Shown: positions 1 through 8,551 of the stretch, piece after piece | Numbering within the stretch: position 1 is the stretch's first letter | How the letters are laid out: each line of letters opens with the position of its first letter | Assembly: GCA_045565285.1 (NCBI GenBank) | Contig: JBJLFR010000034.1 | Coordinates: 31,317 to 95,316, forward strand | Source of the DNA: CACIIZ01 sp045565285 | GTDB lineage: Bacteria; Pseudomonadota; Alphaproteobacteria; Rhodobacterales; Rhodobacteraceae | Reading direction: 5' to 3' | DNA length: 64,000 nucleotides | Notes under the pieces: model-generated | What the model saw: the letters and a program-made list of their open reading frames with translations, nothing else | What the model was told of the DNA's origin: nothing | Database searches by the model: none | Program-made: the position numbers and the translations under genes

Positions 1-35
1 TGAATATTAGCACTTAAATCATAAGGAATAATGTT

Positions 36-944
36 ATGCCTTTAAATATGAATGCTGAAGTTTTTATTACTTGTGCTTTAACTGGGTCTGGAAGTACTCA
101 AGAAAAAAGTAAATTTGTTCCCAGATCACCAAAAGAGATTGCCGAAGATGCTATTTTTGCAGCTAAGTCAGGCGCTGCAATAGTCCATTGTCATGTTAGA
201 GATCCTAAAACAGGAAATCCATCAAGAAAGTTAGAATATTACAAAGAAGTTACTGAAAGAATAAGAGAATCTGATACTGATGTAGTTCTAAATCTAACTG
301 CTGGAATGGGGGGGGATATGGTTTTTGGGCCAACCTCTAATCCTTTAAAATTAAGTAAAAGTACTGATATGATTGGAGCAGAGGAAAGAATAGAACACGT
401 AGCAGTTTGTTTACCTGAAATATGTACACTAGATTGCGGTACTATGAATTTTGCAGAAGCTGATTATGTGATGACAAATACTCCTGGGATGTTAGAAAAA
501 ATGGGAAAACTTATAACTGATTTAGGAGTTATTCCCGAAATTGAAGCATTTGATACAGGACATCTATGGTATGCGAAAGAATTAGTATCAAAGGGTATCT
601 TAGAAAGTCCTGCCCTTATTCAACTATGTATGGGAATTCCTTGGGGAGCTCCAAATGATTTAAATACATTCCTTGCTATGGTAAATAATGTTCCTCAAAA
701 CTGGACTTGGTCAGCATTTTCGCTTGGTAAAAATCAAATGCCTTATGTGGCAGCAGCAGTGATTGCAGGTGGAAATGTAAGGGTTGGTTTAGAAGATAAT
801 TTGATGCTTTCTAAAGGAACTCTCGCTACTAATAAGTCTTTGGTGGAAAAAGCGGTAAAAATCATTGAAAATTTGGGAGGTAAAATCCTCAAACCTCATG
901 AAGTAAGAAAAAAACTTAACCTCAAAAAAAGAGCCCCAAATTGA
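36..944 (+). CDS. BKACE-family beta-keto acid cleavage enzyme (likely 3-dehydrocarnitine cleavage)
   Basis: A 302-residue member of the DUF849/BKACE family, which condenses a beta-keto acid with acetyl-CoA to give acetoacetate and a new acyl-CoA, using a metal ion. The metal-binding motif VHCHVRD gives H51 and H53, and E253 in VGLEDNL is the third conserved ligand. Next to an L-carnitine dehydrogenase the expected substrate is 3-dehydrocarnitine, giving betainyl-CoA and acetoacetate, as established for Sinorhizobium carnitine catabolism. The ATG at 36 has AAGGA 8 bases upstream; a second in-frame ATG at 48 (MNAEVFITCA) also matches family N-termini. First gene seen in a plus-strand operon and overlaps the next by 4 bases. 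Confidence 0.88.
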   Translation: MPLNMNAEVFITCALTGSGSTQEKSKFVPRSPKEIAEDAIFAAKSGAAIVHCHVRDPKTGNPSRKLEYYKEVTERIRESDTDVVLNLTAGMGGDMVFGPTSNPLKLSKSTDMIGAEERIEHVAVCLPEICTLDCGTMNFAEADYVMTNTPGMLEKMGKLITDLGVIPEIEAFDTGHLWYAKELVSKGILESPALIQLCMGIPWGAPNDLNTFLAMVNNVPQNWTWSAFSLGKNQMPYVAAAVIAGGNVRVGLEDNLMLSKGTLATNKSLVEKAVKIIENLGGKILKPHEVRKKLNLKKRAPN

Positions 945-1924
945 ATAATAAAATCAATAATATTGCTTGTATTGGATGTGGAACTATTGGTGCAGGATGG
1001 GTTGCTAGATTGTTAGTTAACGAAATAAGAGTTAAAATATATGATCCTACTCCTTATCCAGAAACCAGACTAGAAACAGTAATCAAAAATACAAAAAAAG
1101 CTTATAAAAATCTATTCCCCCAAAAAAAAATAAATTTTAGAAATTTTGAATTTTTCAATGAAATTTTACCTGCTATTGAAAATTCAGACTTAATTATCGA
1201 AAGTGTTCCTGAAAGATTAGAGACCAAAAAAAAGATATATAAAAATGTAGAAGAGGTTTGTTCAAATCAAACAATTATTGCTTCATCTACTTCAGGAATT
1301 AAACCAACAGATTTGCAATGTGGAATGAAAAATCCCGAAAGATTGATCGTTACACATCCATTTAACCCTGTTTATCTCATACCGTTGGTGGAAGTAGTGG
1401 GTGGAAATAAAACAAATCATCAATCAATAAAAAAAGTAATTTATTTTTTAAATTCTATTAATATGAAACCCATTCATTTAAAAAAAGAAATAGAAGCATT
1501 TGTTGCTGATAGGCTATTAGAGGCTATTTGGAGAGAATCTCTTTGGCTTATCAAAGATGGTATTTGTACTACCAAAGAACTTGATGATATTGTTCGCTAT
1601 GGATTTGGTCTGCGGTATGCACAAATGGGGGTTTTCCAAACTTATAGAACAGCAGCTGGAGGAGGTGGAATGCGCCAGTTTTTAGAGCATTTTGGACCAT
1701 GTTTATCATGGCCATGGACTAAACTTATGGACGTACCTGAATTCAATAATGAGCTCATTGAGCTCATTACTAATCAGTCTGATGAACAAGCAAAAGGATT
1801 AAGCGTTACTGATCTAGAACAAATCCGAGATAAAAATTTAGTTGAGATTCAAAAGGCCTTAGAAAAAAATAATTATGGAGCAGGCAAATTAATAAAAAAA
1901 GCGAGATTGAAAAGTAGTCCCTAG
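941..1924 (+). CDS. lcdH: L-carnitine dehydrogenase
   Basis: A 327-residue protein of the 3-hydroxyacyl-CoA dehydrogenase fold. It has an N-terminal NAD-binding loop GCGTIGAGW, the family segments ASSTSGIKPTDLQ and HPFNPVYLIPLVEV, and a C-terminal helical domain with GLRYAQMG and WPWTKL, which I recognise from L-carnitine dehydrogenases of rhizobia. It oxidises L-carnitine to 3-dehydrocarnitine with NAD+. The start is a TTG whose last two bases belong to the TGA of the preceding BKACE gene, so translation is probably coupled. In some rhizobia this enzyme is fused at the C-terminus to a betainyl-CoA thioesterase; here that domain is absent. Confidence 0.88.
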   Translation: MNNKINNIACIGCGTIGAGWVARLLVNEIRVKIYDPTPYPETRLETVIKNTKKAYKNLFPQKKINFRNFEFFNEILPAIENSDLIIESVPERLETKKKIYKNVEEVCSNQTIIASSTSGIKPTDLQCGMKNPERLIVTHPFNPVYLIPLVEVVGGNKTNHQSIKKVIYFLNSINMKPIHLKKEIEAFVADRLLEAIWRESLWLIKDGICTTKELDDIVRYGFGLRYAQMGVFQTYRTAAGGGGMRQFLEHFGPCLSWPWTKLMDVPEFNNELIELITNQSDEQAKGLSVTDLEQIRDKNLVEIQKALEKNNYGAGKLIKKARLKSSP

Positions 1925-1944
1925 AGTTATATTGGAGATAATAT

Positions 1945-3111
1945 ATGGAATTTAGCTTGAGTGAAGAACAAAAACTCATAATTCATACAACAAAAAAATT
2001 TGTGGAATCAGAGTTATTTCCTCATGAAGAACAAGTAGAAAAAACTGGTCACTTGCCAATAGAAGTTATTAAAGAAATTCAAGCTAAGGCAATAAAAGCT
2101 GGTATTTATGCAGCCAATATACCCCTAGAATATGGTGGAGGTGGATTAGATACTTTAACCTGGCTTCTTTACGAAAAAGAATTAGGAAAAGCTAATTATG
2201 CTTTACATTGGACTTGTGTTGCAAGACCGTCAAATATTTTATGTGCAGGAACTAAGGATCAAAAAGAAAAATATTTAAAACCATGTATAGAAGGTAAAAA
2301 GTGGGATTGCTTGGCAATGACTGAACCTAATGCAGGTTCTGATTTGAGAGGTATGACTGCATCTGCTAAACAAACTCCAACTGGGGATTGGTTATTAAAT
2401 GGGACAAAACATTTCATTAGCCATGCAGATATTGCCGATTTCACTATTGCTTTTATGGCTTCAGGTGTTGAAGAAACTAAAAAAGGGCCAAAAAAATTGA
2501 TTACTGCGTTTTTTGTAGATAAAGGTACTCCAGGTTTCAGCATTAGAGAAGGATATGAAAATGTTTCTCATAAAGGATATACGAATTCAATATTAGAATT
2601 TTCAGATGTAAAAATACCAAAGGAATCTGTACTTGGAGAAGTGCATAAAGGATTTGAAGTAGCTAATAAATGGTTGGGGGCAACTAGATTACAGGTTGGA
2701 GCTACTTGTCTTGGAAGAGCCGAAAGAGCTTTTGGTCACGCTATAGAATGGGCTGCAACTAGGCAACAGTTTGGACAAACGATTGGTAAATTCCAAGGTA
2801 CTTCTTTTAAATTATCAGATATGGCTACGGAACTTAAAGCTGCTGAATTATTAATTTTAGAAGCAGGTTGGAAATATGATCAAGGAATTGCTACAGACTC
2901 TGATATGGCAATGGCAAAACTAAAAGCTTCTGAGATGTTAGCTATGGTTTCTGATGAAGCAATTCAAATTCACGGTGGTATGGGACTAATGACGGAACTT
3001 CCACTTGAGAGAATTTGGAGAGATGCTAGGCTTGAGAGAATTTGGGAAGGAACATCAGAAATTCAGCGTCATATTATATCAAGATCACTGCTTAGGCCCT
3101 TTGAGAATTAA
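1945..3111 (+). CDS. acyl-CoA dehydrogenase (candidate gamma-butyrobetainyl-CoA dehydrogenase)
   Basis: A 388-residue acyl-CoA dehydrogenase with the normal three-part fold: TEPNAGSDLRG in the FAD/substrate region, RQQFGQTIGKFQ in the C-terminal helical domain, and WEGTSEIQR at the end with catalytic-base candidate E368 in the usual MCAD position. Flavin-dependent dehydrogenation of a CoA thioester is therefore well supported. The substrate is inferred: between carnitine dehydrogenase and a CaiD homologue it most plausibly converts gamma-butyrobetainyl-CoA to crotonobetainyl-CoA. It is only moderately similar to E. coli CaiA. GGAG sits a few bases before the ATG and the stop overlaps the next start. 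Confidence 0.85.
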   Translation: MEFSLSEEQKLIIHTTKKFVESELFPHEEQVEKTGHLPIEVIKEIQAKAIKAGIYAANIPLEYGGGGLDTLTWLLYEKELGKANYALHWTCVARPSNILCAGTKDQKEKYLKPCIEGKKWDCLAMTEPNAGSDLRGMTASAKQTPTGDWLLNGTKHFISHADIADFTIAFMASGVEETKKGPKKLITAFFVDKGTPGFSIREGYENVSHKGYTNSILEFSDVKIPKESVLGEVHKGFEVANKWLGATRLQVGATCLGRAERAFGHAIEWAATRQQFGQTIGKFQGTSFKLSDMATELKAAELLILEAGWKYDQGIATDSDMAMAKLKASEMLAMVSDEAIQIHGGMGLMTELPLERIWRDARLERIWEGTSEIQRHIISRSLLRPFEN

Positions 3112-5165
3112 TGACTTCTTATAACCTCAAGAGATTATTACAACCAAAATCGATTGTACTATTTGGTGGATTGTGGGTTGAAAATGTTGTAACCCAAATT
3201 AAACATTCCAGCTTCAAAGGAGAAGTATGGCCTGTAAACCCGTCTAGAAAAACTATTGCTGGTTATAAATGTTATAATGATATTTCTGAATTACCAGGTG
3301 TGCCAGACGCTGCATTTATAGGTGTAAATAGAAATAAGACTTCTGAAATCTTAGAAAAATTAAACCATATTGGTTGCGGTGGAGCAACTTGTTTTGCAGC
3401 AGGCTTTTCTGAGGTAGATAACACTGGAAAAAAATTACAAGAAAACCTTTCAAAAGTTTCTCAAAATATGCCATTCTTGGGACCCAATTGTTATGGTTTT
3501 ATAAATTATTTAGATCATGTCTATATGTGGCCGGACCAACATGGGGGTAAAGAAGTAGAAACGGGTGTGGCGATTATTGCACAATCATCTAATATAGCAA
3601 TAAATCTTACAATGCATTCTAGAAGCACTCCAATTGCCTATGTTTTAACAACTGGAAATCAAGAAAAAATTGATATTTCAGATCTTGGACTAGCAATGAT
3701 TAATGATAAAAGAGTAACAGCAATTGGTATATATATAGAAGGTTTTAAGGATATAAGGAAATTTGAACAAATGGCCTTTGTTGCACTGCAACATAATATA
3801 CCTATAATCGTTCTAAAATCAGGCAAAACAGATTTGAGTAAAAAACAGAGTTTTTCTCATACTGCTTCTATAACTGGAGATTCTGATATTTCTTCCGCCT
3901 TTCTAAAGAGACTTGGAATAATAGAAGTAGATGATTTAGAGATTTTTCTAGAAAGTCTAAAAGTATTAAATTTCAATGGTAGACTTGAAAATAATAGTTT
4001 AGTTTCAGTAAGTTGTTCTGGTGGAGAAGCAAGCTTAGTTTCAGACCTATGCGCGCATACATCATTAAAATTTCCAAAATTTTCAAAAGCAAAGTCAGCC
4101 AACATTCGTCAATTATTAGGCAACCTTGTTAAAATAAGTAATCCACTTGATTACCATACTTTCATATGGGGTAATCAAGAAAAAATGAATAAACTTTTTA
4201 TATCAATTTGTGAAAATACAAAAGATCTAATTATTTTTGTTTTTGATGTTCCTAGGCATGACAGATGTGATCCAAGTAGTTTTGACTGCGGAATTAAAGC
4301 TATAATTAATGCAAAGAACAAAACTAAAGCTAAAATTGCAGTAATATCATCGCTTAGTGAAAGCATGACAGAAGAGTTGGCAGAAGTCTTTGTACAAAAC
4401 CAAATTCTTCCCTTGTGTGGACTGAAAGTTGGACTTAGATCATTAGAAATTGCATATAAAAGTTATTTATATGCTAAATTAGTAGAATTTACTGAAATAT
4501 TATACAAAGAAAAAACTCCCAGAAAAAATAAGAAAGTTTTACAAGAAATAGATTCAAAAAAAATACTTAAAAGCTTAGGGGTACCCATTCCTAGATCTAT
4601 TGTCTCTAGTACATCTAAATTAAAAGAAACCGATTATTCAATAAAAAAATTAAAATATCCTATAGTTTTAAAAGGTACTGGCAGCCATCATAAAACTGAT
4701 GAAGGATTAGTTTTTCTTAATATCAAATCTAAAAAAGAGCTAATTAAAGTCAAAGAAAAAATAAAAGGAGAAGTATTAATTGAAGAAATGATTGAACCTA
4801 TCAGTTTAGAATTATTAATTGGTTTTACAAGAGATGCAACAGGTTTGACGGCCTTAACTATAGCACAAGGTGGTGTTTATAGTGAATTATTCTCAAGAAC
4901 TAAACATTCTCATAACTTAATTATTTTACCCCTAACTAAAAATTCTATTAAACACGCTCTAAAAGCTTTGGATATTTATCCCATTTTTGAAGGATACCGA
5001 GGTCTTCCAAAAGCAAATTTAGAAAAGACTATTGAAGTTATTATAAAAATATCCACACTTATTGAAAAAAATAAAAAATATATAGAAGAAATCGAGATTA
5101 ATCCTCTTATTATAACACCACACAATGCCTATGCAGCAGATGCATTAATTTCTATAAAAAAGTAA
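3111..5165 (+). CDS. acyl-CoA synthetase (ADP-forming), candidate butyrobetaine/carnitine-CoA ligase
   Basis: A 684-residue single-chain NDP-forming acyl-CoA synthetase. The N-terminal third is a Rossmann CoA-binding domain (FGGLWVENVV, VWPVNPSRKTIAGYKCY). The middle holds the two flavodoxin-like ligase domains with phospho-acceptor H250 in FSHTASITGDSD. The C-terminal part, from about residue 460, is an ATP-grasp domain (YPIVLKGTGSHHKTDEG, EIEINPLI). The family forms acyl-CoA from acid, CoA and ATP through phosphohistidine and is reversible. In this operon the likely substrate is gamma-butyrobetaine, crotonobetaine or carnitine, which in E. coli is handled by an AMP-forming ligase (CaiC) and a CoA transferase. 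Its ATG overlaps the preceding stop. Confidence 0.85.
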   Translation: MTSYNLKRLLQPKSIVLFGGLWVENVVTQIKHSSFKGEVWPVNPSRKTIAGYKCYNDISELPGVPDAAFIGVNRNKTSEILEKLNHIGCGGATCFAAGFSEVDNTGKKLQENLSKVSQNMPFLGPNCYGFINYLDHVYMWPDQHGGKEVETGVAIIAQSSNIAINLTMHSRSTPIAYVLTTGNQEKIDISDLGLAMINDKRVTAIGIYIEGFKDIRKFEQMAFVALQHNIPIIVLKSGKTDLSKKQSFSHTASITGDSDISSAFLKRLGIIEVDDLEIFLESLKVLNFNGRLENNSLVSVSCSGGEASLVSDLCAHTSLKFPKFSKAKSANIRQLLGNLVKISNPLDYHTFIWGNQEKMNKLFISICENTKDLIIFVFDVPRHDRCDPSSFDCGIKAIINAKNKTKAKIAVISSLSESMTEELAEVFVQNQILPLCGLKVGLRSLEIAYKSYLYAKLVEFTEILYKEKTPRKNKKVLQEIDSKKILKSLGVPIPRSIVSSTSKLKETDYSIKKLKYPIVLKGTGSHHKTDEGLVFLNIKSKKELIKVKEKIKGEVLIEEMIEPISLELLIGFTRDATGLTALTIAQGGVYSELFSRTKHSHNLIILPLTKNSIKHALKALDIYPIFEGYRGLPKANLEKTIEVIIKISTLIEKNKKYIEEIEINPLIITPHNAYAADALISIKK

Positions 5166-5179
5166 CACCTGAGGTTCTC

Positions 5180-5995
5180 ATGAAAAAAAATACTATTTCC
5201 TTATTTAATCTTGAAGATGGTCCTATCAGGACAACAACTAATGGTAAGATATTAATAATCACAATTGATAGACCAAAAGCTAATGCTGTCGATCTTAAAA
5301 CAAGTAGGATAATGGGCGATATTTTTAAATCCTTTAGAGATGATAATAAATTAAGAGTTGGAGTTCTAACTTCATCTGGAGAAAAGTTTTTTTGTCCTGG
5401 GTGGGATTTAAAAGCTGCATCGGAAGGCGATGCTGTTGACGGTGACTATGGTGTTGGTGGATTTGGTGGGCTGCAAGAGCTTCCAAATATGAATAAGCCA
5501 GTAATTGCAGCCGTTAATGGCATTTGTTGCGGTGGTGGATTAGAAATCGCTTTGTCTTGTGATATTATTTTAGCTGCTGAGACGGCTACATTTGCTCTTC
5601 CTGAAATTAATTCAGGTACAGTAGCAGATGCTGCATCCATCAAACTACCAAAACGTATTCCTTATCATATAGCTATGGAAATGTTAATGACTGGCCGTTG
5701 GATTAGTGCAGAAGAAGCAGCAAAATGGGGACTTATTAATCACATTATTCCTCAAAAAAAATTAATTCAAAATGCAATTAAAATGGCCAAAGATATCGCC
5801 AGTGGACCTCCTTTAGTCATGTCTGCTATAAAAGAGGTTGTAAGAGAAGCTGAAGCAGCCAAGTTTCAAGAAGTTTTAAATAAAATAACAAAAAGACAAT
5901 TTTTAACTATTGATAAATTATACGGATCTGAAGATTTGTTGGAAGGTCAGAAAGCATTTGTAGAAAAAAGGAAACCTAATTGGAAAGGAAAGTAA
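5180..5995 (+). CDS. caiD: crotonobetainyl-CoA hydratase (CaiD-like)
   Basis: A 271-residue enoyl-CoA hydratase/isomerase that closely follows E. coli CaiD: DRPKANAVDLKTS near the N-terminus, GWDLKAASEGDAVDGD, KPVIAAVNG followed by GGGLEIAL (oxyanion-hole region), FALPEINSGTVAD, and a C-terminus ending EKRKPNWKGK. CaiD hydrates crotonobetainyl-CoA to L-carnitinyl-CoA. It lies 14 bases downstream of the CoA ligase, in the same operon as L-carnitine dehydrogenase, so here the direction is probably catabolic, toward carnitine oxidation. A Shine-Dalgarno-like GAGG lies upstream of the ATG. Confidence 0.88.
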   Translation: MKKNTISLFNLEDGPIRTTTNGKILIITIDRPKANAVDLKTSRIMGDIFKSFRDDNKLRVGVLTSSGEKFFCPGWDLKAASEGDAVDGDYGVGGFGGLQELPNMNKPVIAAVNGICCGGGLEIALSCDIILAAETATFALPEINSGTVADAASIKLPKRIPYHIAMEMLMTGRWISAEEAAKWGLINHIIPQKKLIQNAIKMAKDIASGPPLVMSAIKEVVREAEAAKFQEVLNKITKRQFLTIDKLYGSEDLLEGQKAFVEKRKPNWKGK

Positions 5996-6462
5996 ATAAA
6001 AGTAATTTTAATATTTTGATGGTTTGTCTTGGTAATATCTGTCGCTCTCCTATGGCTCAAGGGGCTCTAGAATTCATGGCAACCAAAAAATCTTTATCAA
6101 TAATTGTGGACAGTGCAGGAACTGAAAATTGGCATTTGAATAAATCACCTGATCAAAGAGCTCAGAATATTGCAAAAACTAAAGGTTGGGAAATTCATTC
6201 TCAAAAAGCACGACAAATCCAATCCAATGATTTTAATAATTTTGATTTAATAATAGGAATGGATAAAAGTAATTTGTTTGATATTGAAAAAATTAGACCA
6301 AAGCATTCCAAAACACCTGTTATACTTCTTCTAGATTTATCCAACTTGAAAGATAAAAACTTACCTGACCCTTATTATACAAATGATTTTGAGACTGTTG
6401 CAATGCTAATTGAAAACGCTTGTACCAACTTATTAAATAAATATTTCAATAAAAAATTTTAG
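5980..6462 (+). CDS. low-molecular-weight protein tyrosine phosphatase
   Basis: A 160-residue LMW-PTP/arsenate-reductase-fold enzyme. The P-loop reads CLGNICRS (C16 to R22, the CX5R motif) and the general-acid loop LPDPYY is present, so the active site looks complete. The only in-frame start that keeps the first beta strand is a TTG at 5980, inside the last codons of the CaiD gene; a later ATG immediately before VCLGN would cut the fold. The overlap implies co-translation with the carnitine operon. Physiological substrate cannot be read from sequence; such enzymes usually dephosphorylate tyrosine kinases or small phospho-compounds. Confidence 0.85.
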   Translation: MERKVNKSNFNILMVCLGNICRSPMAQGALEFMATKKSLSIIVDSAGTENWHLNKSPDQRAQNIAKTKGWEIHSQKARQIQSNDFNNFDLIIGMDKSNLFDIEKIRPKHSKTPVILLLDLSNLKDKNLPDPYYTNDFETVAMLIENACTNLLNKYFNKKF

Positions 6463-6471
6463 AGGTTTTTA

Positions 6472-7455
6472 ATGATAAAATGGGGAGTTCTTTCATCTGC
6501 TAATATTGCTATTGAACAAGTAATACCAGCAATTTTAGAATCAAAAAATTCAATTATTACTGGAATTGCCAGTAGAGACATACAAAAAGCAAAAAATATA
6601 GCAAGACGGTTTGGAATTCAGGAATTCTTTGGTTCTTATTCTGATTTATTAAATTTCCAAAAAATAGATGCTATATATATACCACTACCAACTTCACAAC
6701 ATGTCGAGTGGTCTATAAAAAGCTTGAGAGCGAAAAAACACGTTTTATGTGAAAAACCAATAGCTTTAAACAGAAAAGATATAGATAAAATAATCTTTGA
6801 AAGAAGGAAATCTAAGAAAATATTTTCTGAGGCCTTTATGGTTTATTACCATCCTCAGTGGAAAAAAGTAAAAGAATTAATTTTAAGTGGTAAAATTGGA
6901 GATTTGAGACATGTTCAGGGTTGTTTTACATATTTTAATATGGATCCAAAAAATATGAGAAACATACCTGAATTAGGTGGTGGAGTTCTTCCTGATATTG
7001 GGGTTTACCCAATAGTAACAACCAGAATGGTTACAGAACAAGAACCAATCAGTGTACGATCAAAAATTCACTATGATAAAAAATTCAAAACCGATATTTA
7101 TGCAAGTGTTGAGGCTAATTTTAAAAATTTTGATCTGAGCTTTTATGTAAGCACACAAATGTCTTTAAACCAAAAAATGGTATTTCATGGAAAAAAAGGT
7201 AAAATAGAAGTATTTTCTCCATTTAATTCAAGATTATATGGTGACGCTATAGTTTCACTTACTAAATCTGGTAATAATGAGAAAGTAAATTTTCGTTTTG
7301 GAGAAACTAATCAATATAGATTACAAATAGAGGCTTTTGCTAATGCAATAAAAAAAAATGATGCTACTGATTTATTCTCAATCAAAAATTCAAGAAGTAA
7401 TCAAAAAGTAATTGATAAGATTTTTGTTTCACATAAAAGAAAAAAAAACTATTAA
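6472..7455 (+). CDS. Gfo/Idh/MocA family NAD(P)-dependent oxidoreductase
   Basis: A 327-residue protein with the N-terminal Rossmann domain of the Gfo/Idh/MocA family (WGVLSSANIA, then ASRDIQKAKN) and the EKP signature in HVLCEKPIALN, where the lysine is the usual catalytic residue. The C-terminal alpha/beta domain contains GGGVLPDIGVYP. Members oxidise or reduce sugars, inositols and related polyols. It is the last gene of the plus-strand run and starts 9 bases after the phosphatase stop. Nothing links it directly to carnitine; it may simply be co-transcribed. Confidence 0.82.
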   Translation: MIKWGVLSSANIAIEQVIPAILESKNSIITGIASRDIQKAKNIARRFGIQEFFGSYSDLLNFQKIDAIYIPLPTSQHVEWSIKSLRAKKHVLCEKPIALNRKDIDKIIFERRKSKKIFSEAFMVYYHPQWKKVKELILSGKIGDLRHVQGCFTYFNMDPKNMRNIPELGGGVLPDIGVYPIVTTRMVTEQEPISVRSKIHYDKKFKTDIYASVEANFKNFDLSFYVSTQMSLNQKMVFHGKKGKIEVFSPFNSRLYGDAIVSLTKSGNNEKVNFRFGETNQYRLQIEAFANAIKKNDATDLFSIKNSRSNQKVIDKIFVSHKRKKNY

Positions 7456-7499
7456 AATTTAAAATAACAATAGAGTAATATATAAAATAAAATTTTTAA

Positions 7500-8440
7500 T
7501 TACTCAACAGAATTAGAAAAAATAAACCCTAAGAAGTTTAACAAAATTTGTGCAGCTAATATAGCTGTACTGTCAGTAGGATCATAATCAGGAGCTACCT
7601 CAACTATATCTATGCCAACTATATGGTTCTGTAGTGTAATATTTTGAAGAAGTTCTAAAACTTCATAATATAAAAACCCACCATGACTAGGTGTTCCTGT
7701 TCCTGGAGCAATTGATGGGCAAAAAGCATCTATGTCTATTGTTACGTAAAGACGTTCACCTTTTGGAATTCTATTTGCAACATTATTCATACCAATTTTT
7801 CTTGCTTGTCTCACTGAAATAATATCACTTCCCATTTTTTTTGCTGTTTCATAGCCTTCTTTTGAAGTTGATGATACATTTCTAATCCCAACTTGAGTTA
7901 AACCAGTTACATAGTCTTTTTCTGCGGCTCTTCTCATAGGATTACCATGCCCAAACCTTACTCCATGTCTTTCATCTACAAAATCCAAATGCGCATCGAT
8001 TTGAAGTATGTGAAAAGAATTTTCATCCTTAAATGCTTCAATACAGGGTATGTTTATAGAATGATCTCCTCCAATTATTACTGGTAAACTACCTGCATTA
8101 AGAGCAGTTTTAACAGCTGTACAAATATTTTTGTGGCTCTTGTTTGTATCAGTATGAATAATATCAGCATCTCCAAGATCCACTATTTTCACGGTTTTAT
8201 CCAAGTAAGTTTTTTTATCTTCATGATCATAAGCTCCAGCATGTCCAAATGAAAATAAGGTAGATGCCTCCCTTACAGCACGAGGTCCAAATCTTGCTCC
8301 AGGCCTAAATTGAGTGCCAAAATCAAAAGGTGCTCCAATAATAGCAACGTCAGCCTCAAAACTATCCCAATTTTTTATATATTCTCTTTTGGCAAATGTA
8401 GAAATTCCTACAAAGGGTAAATCTAACCTACCTTTATCAT
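7500..8440 (-). CDS. agmatinase/arginase-family ureohydrolase, 5' end without canonical start
   Basis: A ureohydrolase with intact binuclear metal motifs GGDHS, DAHLDFVD and TIDIDAFCPSIAPGTGTP. The first ATG/GTG/TTG in frame is a TTG at 8204, but this would remove conserved N-terminal sequence: the open frame continues upstream to 8489 and encodes PFVGISTFAKREY and VAIIGAPFDFGTQFRPGARF, essential parts of the fold. No ATG, GTG or TTG exists in frame between 8204 and the TAA at 8490-8492. Candidates are an ATT at 8453, an ATA at 8468, or the out-of-frame ATG at 8440 if one A is missing from the following AAA, which would give MIKGRLDLPFVGIS. The end given here is that ATG. Substrate (agmatine, guanidinobutyrate or other guanidino compound) is undetermined. 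Confidence 0.7.
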
Positions 8441-8551
8441 AATTATTAGAAATTTGATCACCGTTTATATTTAAATTTCCGTTTAAAGATTATTAAAATA
8501 ATGTATATTTTATATGAATTTAAAATTTAATCTACTAATGATTATATACTA

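Noticed and set aside
2259..2543. 94-codon antisense open frame within the acyl-CoA dehydrogenase
   Set aside because: No ribosome-binding site or family resemblance; it is a shadow of the dehydrogenase gene.
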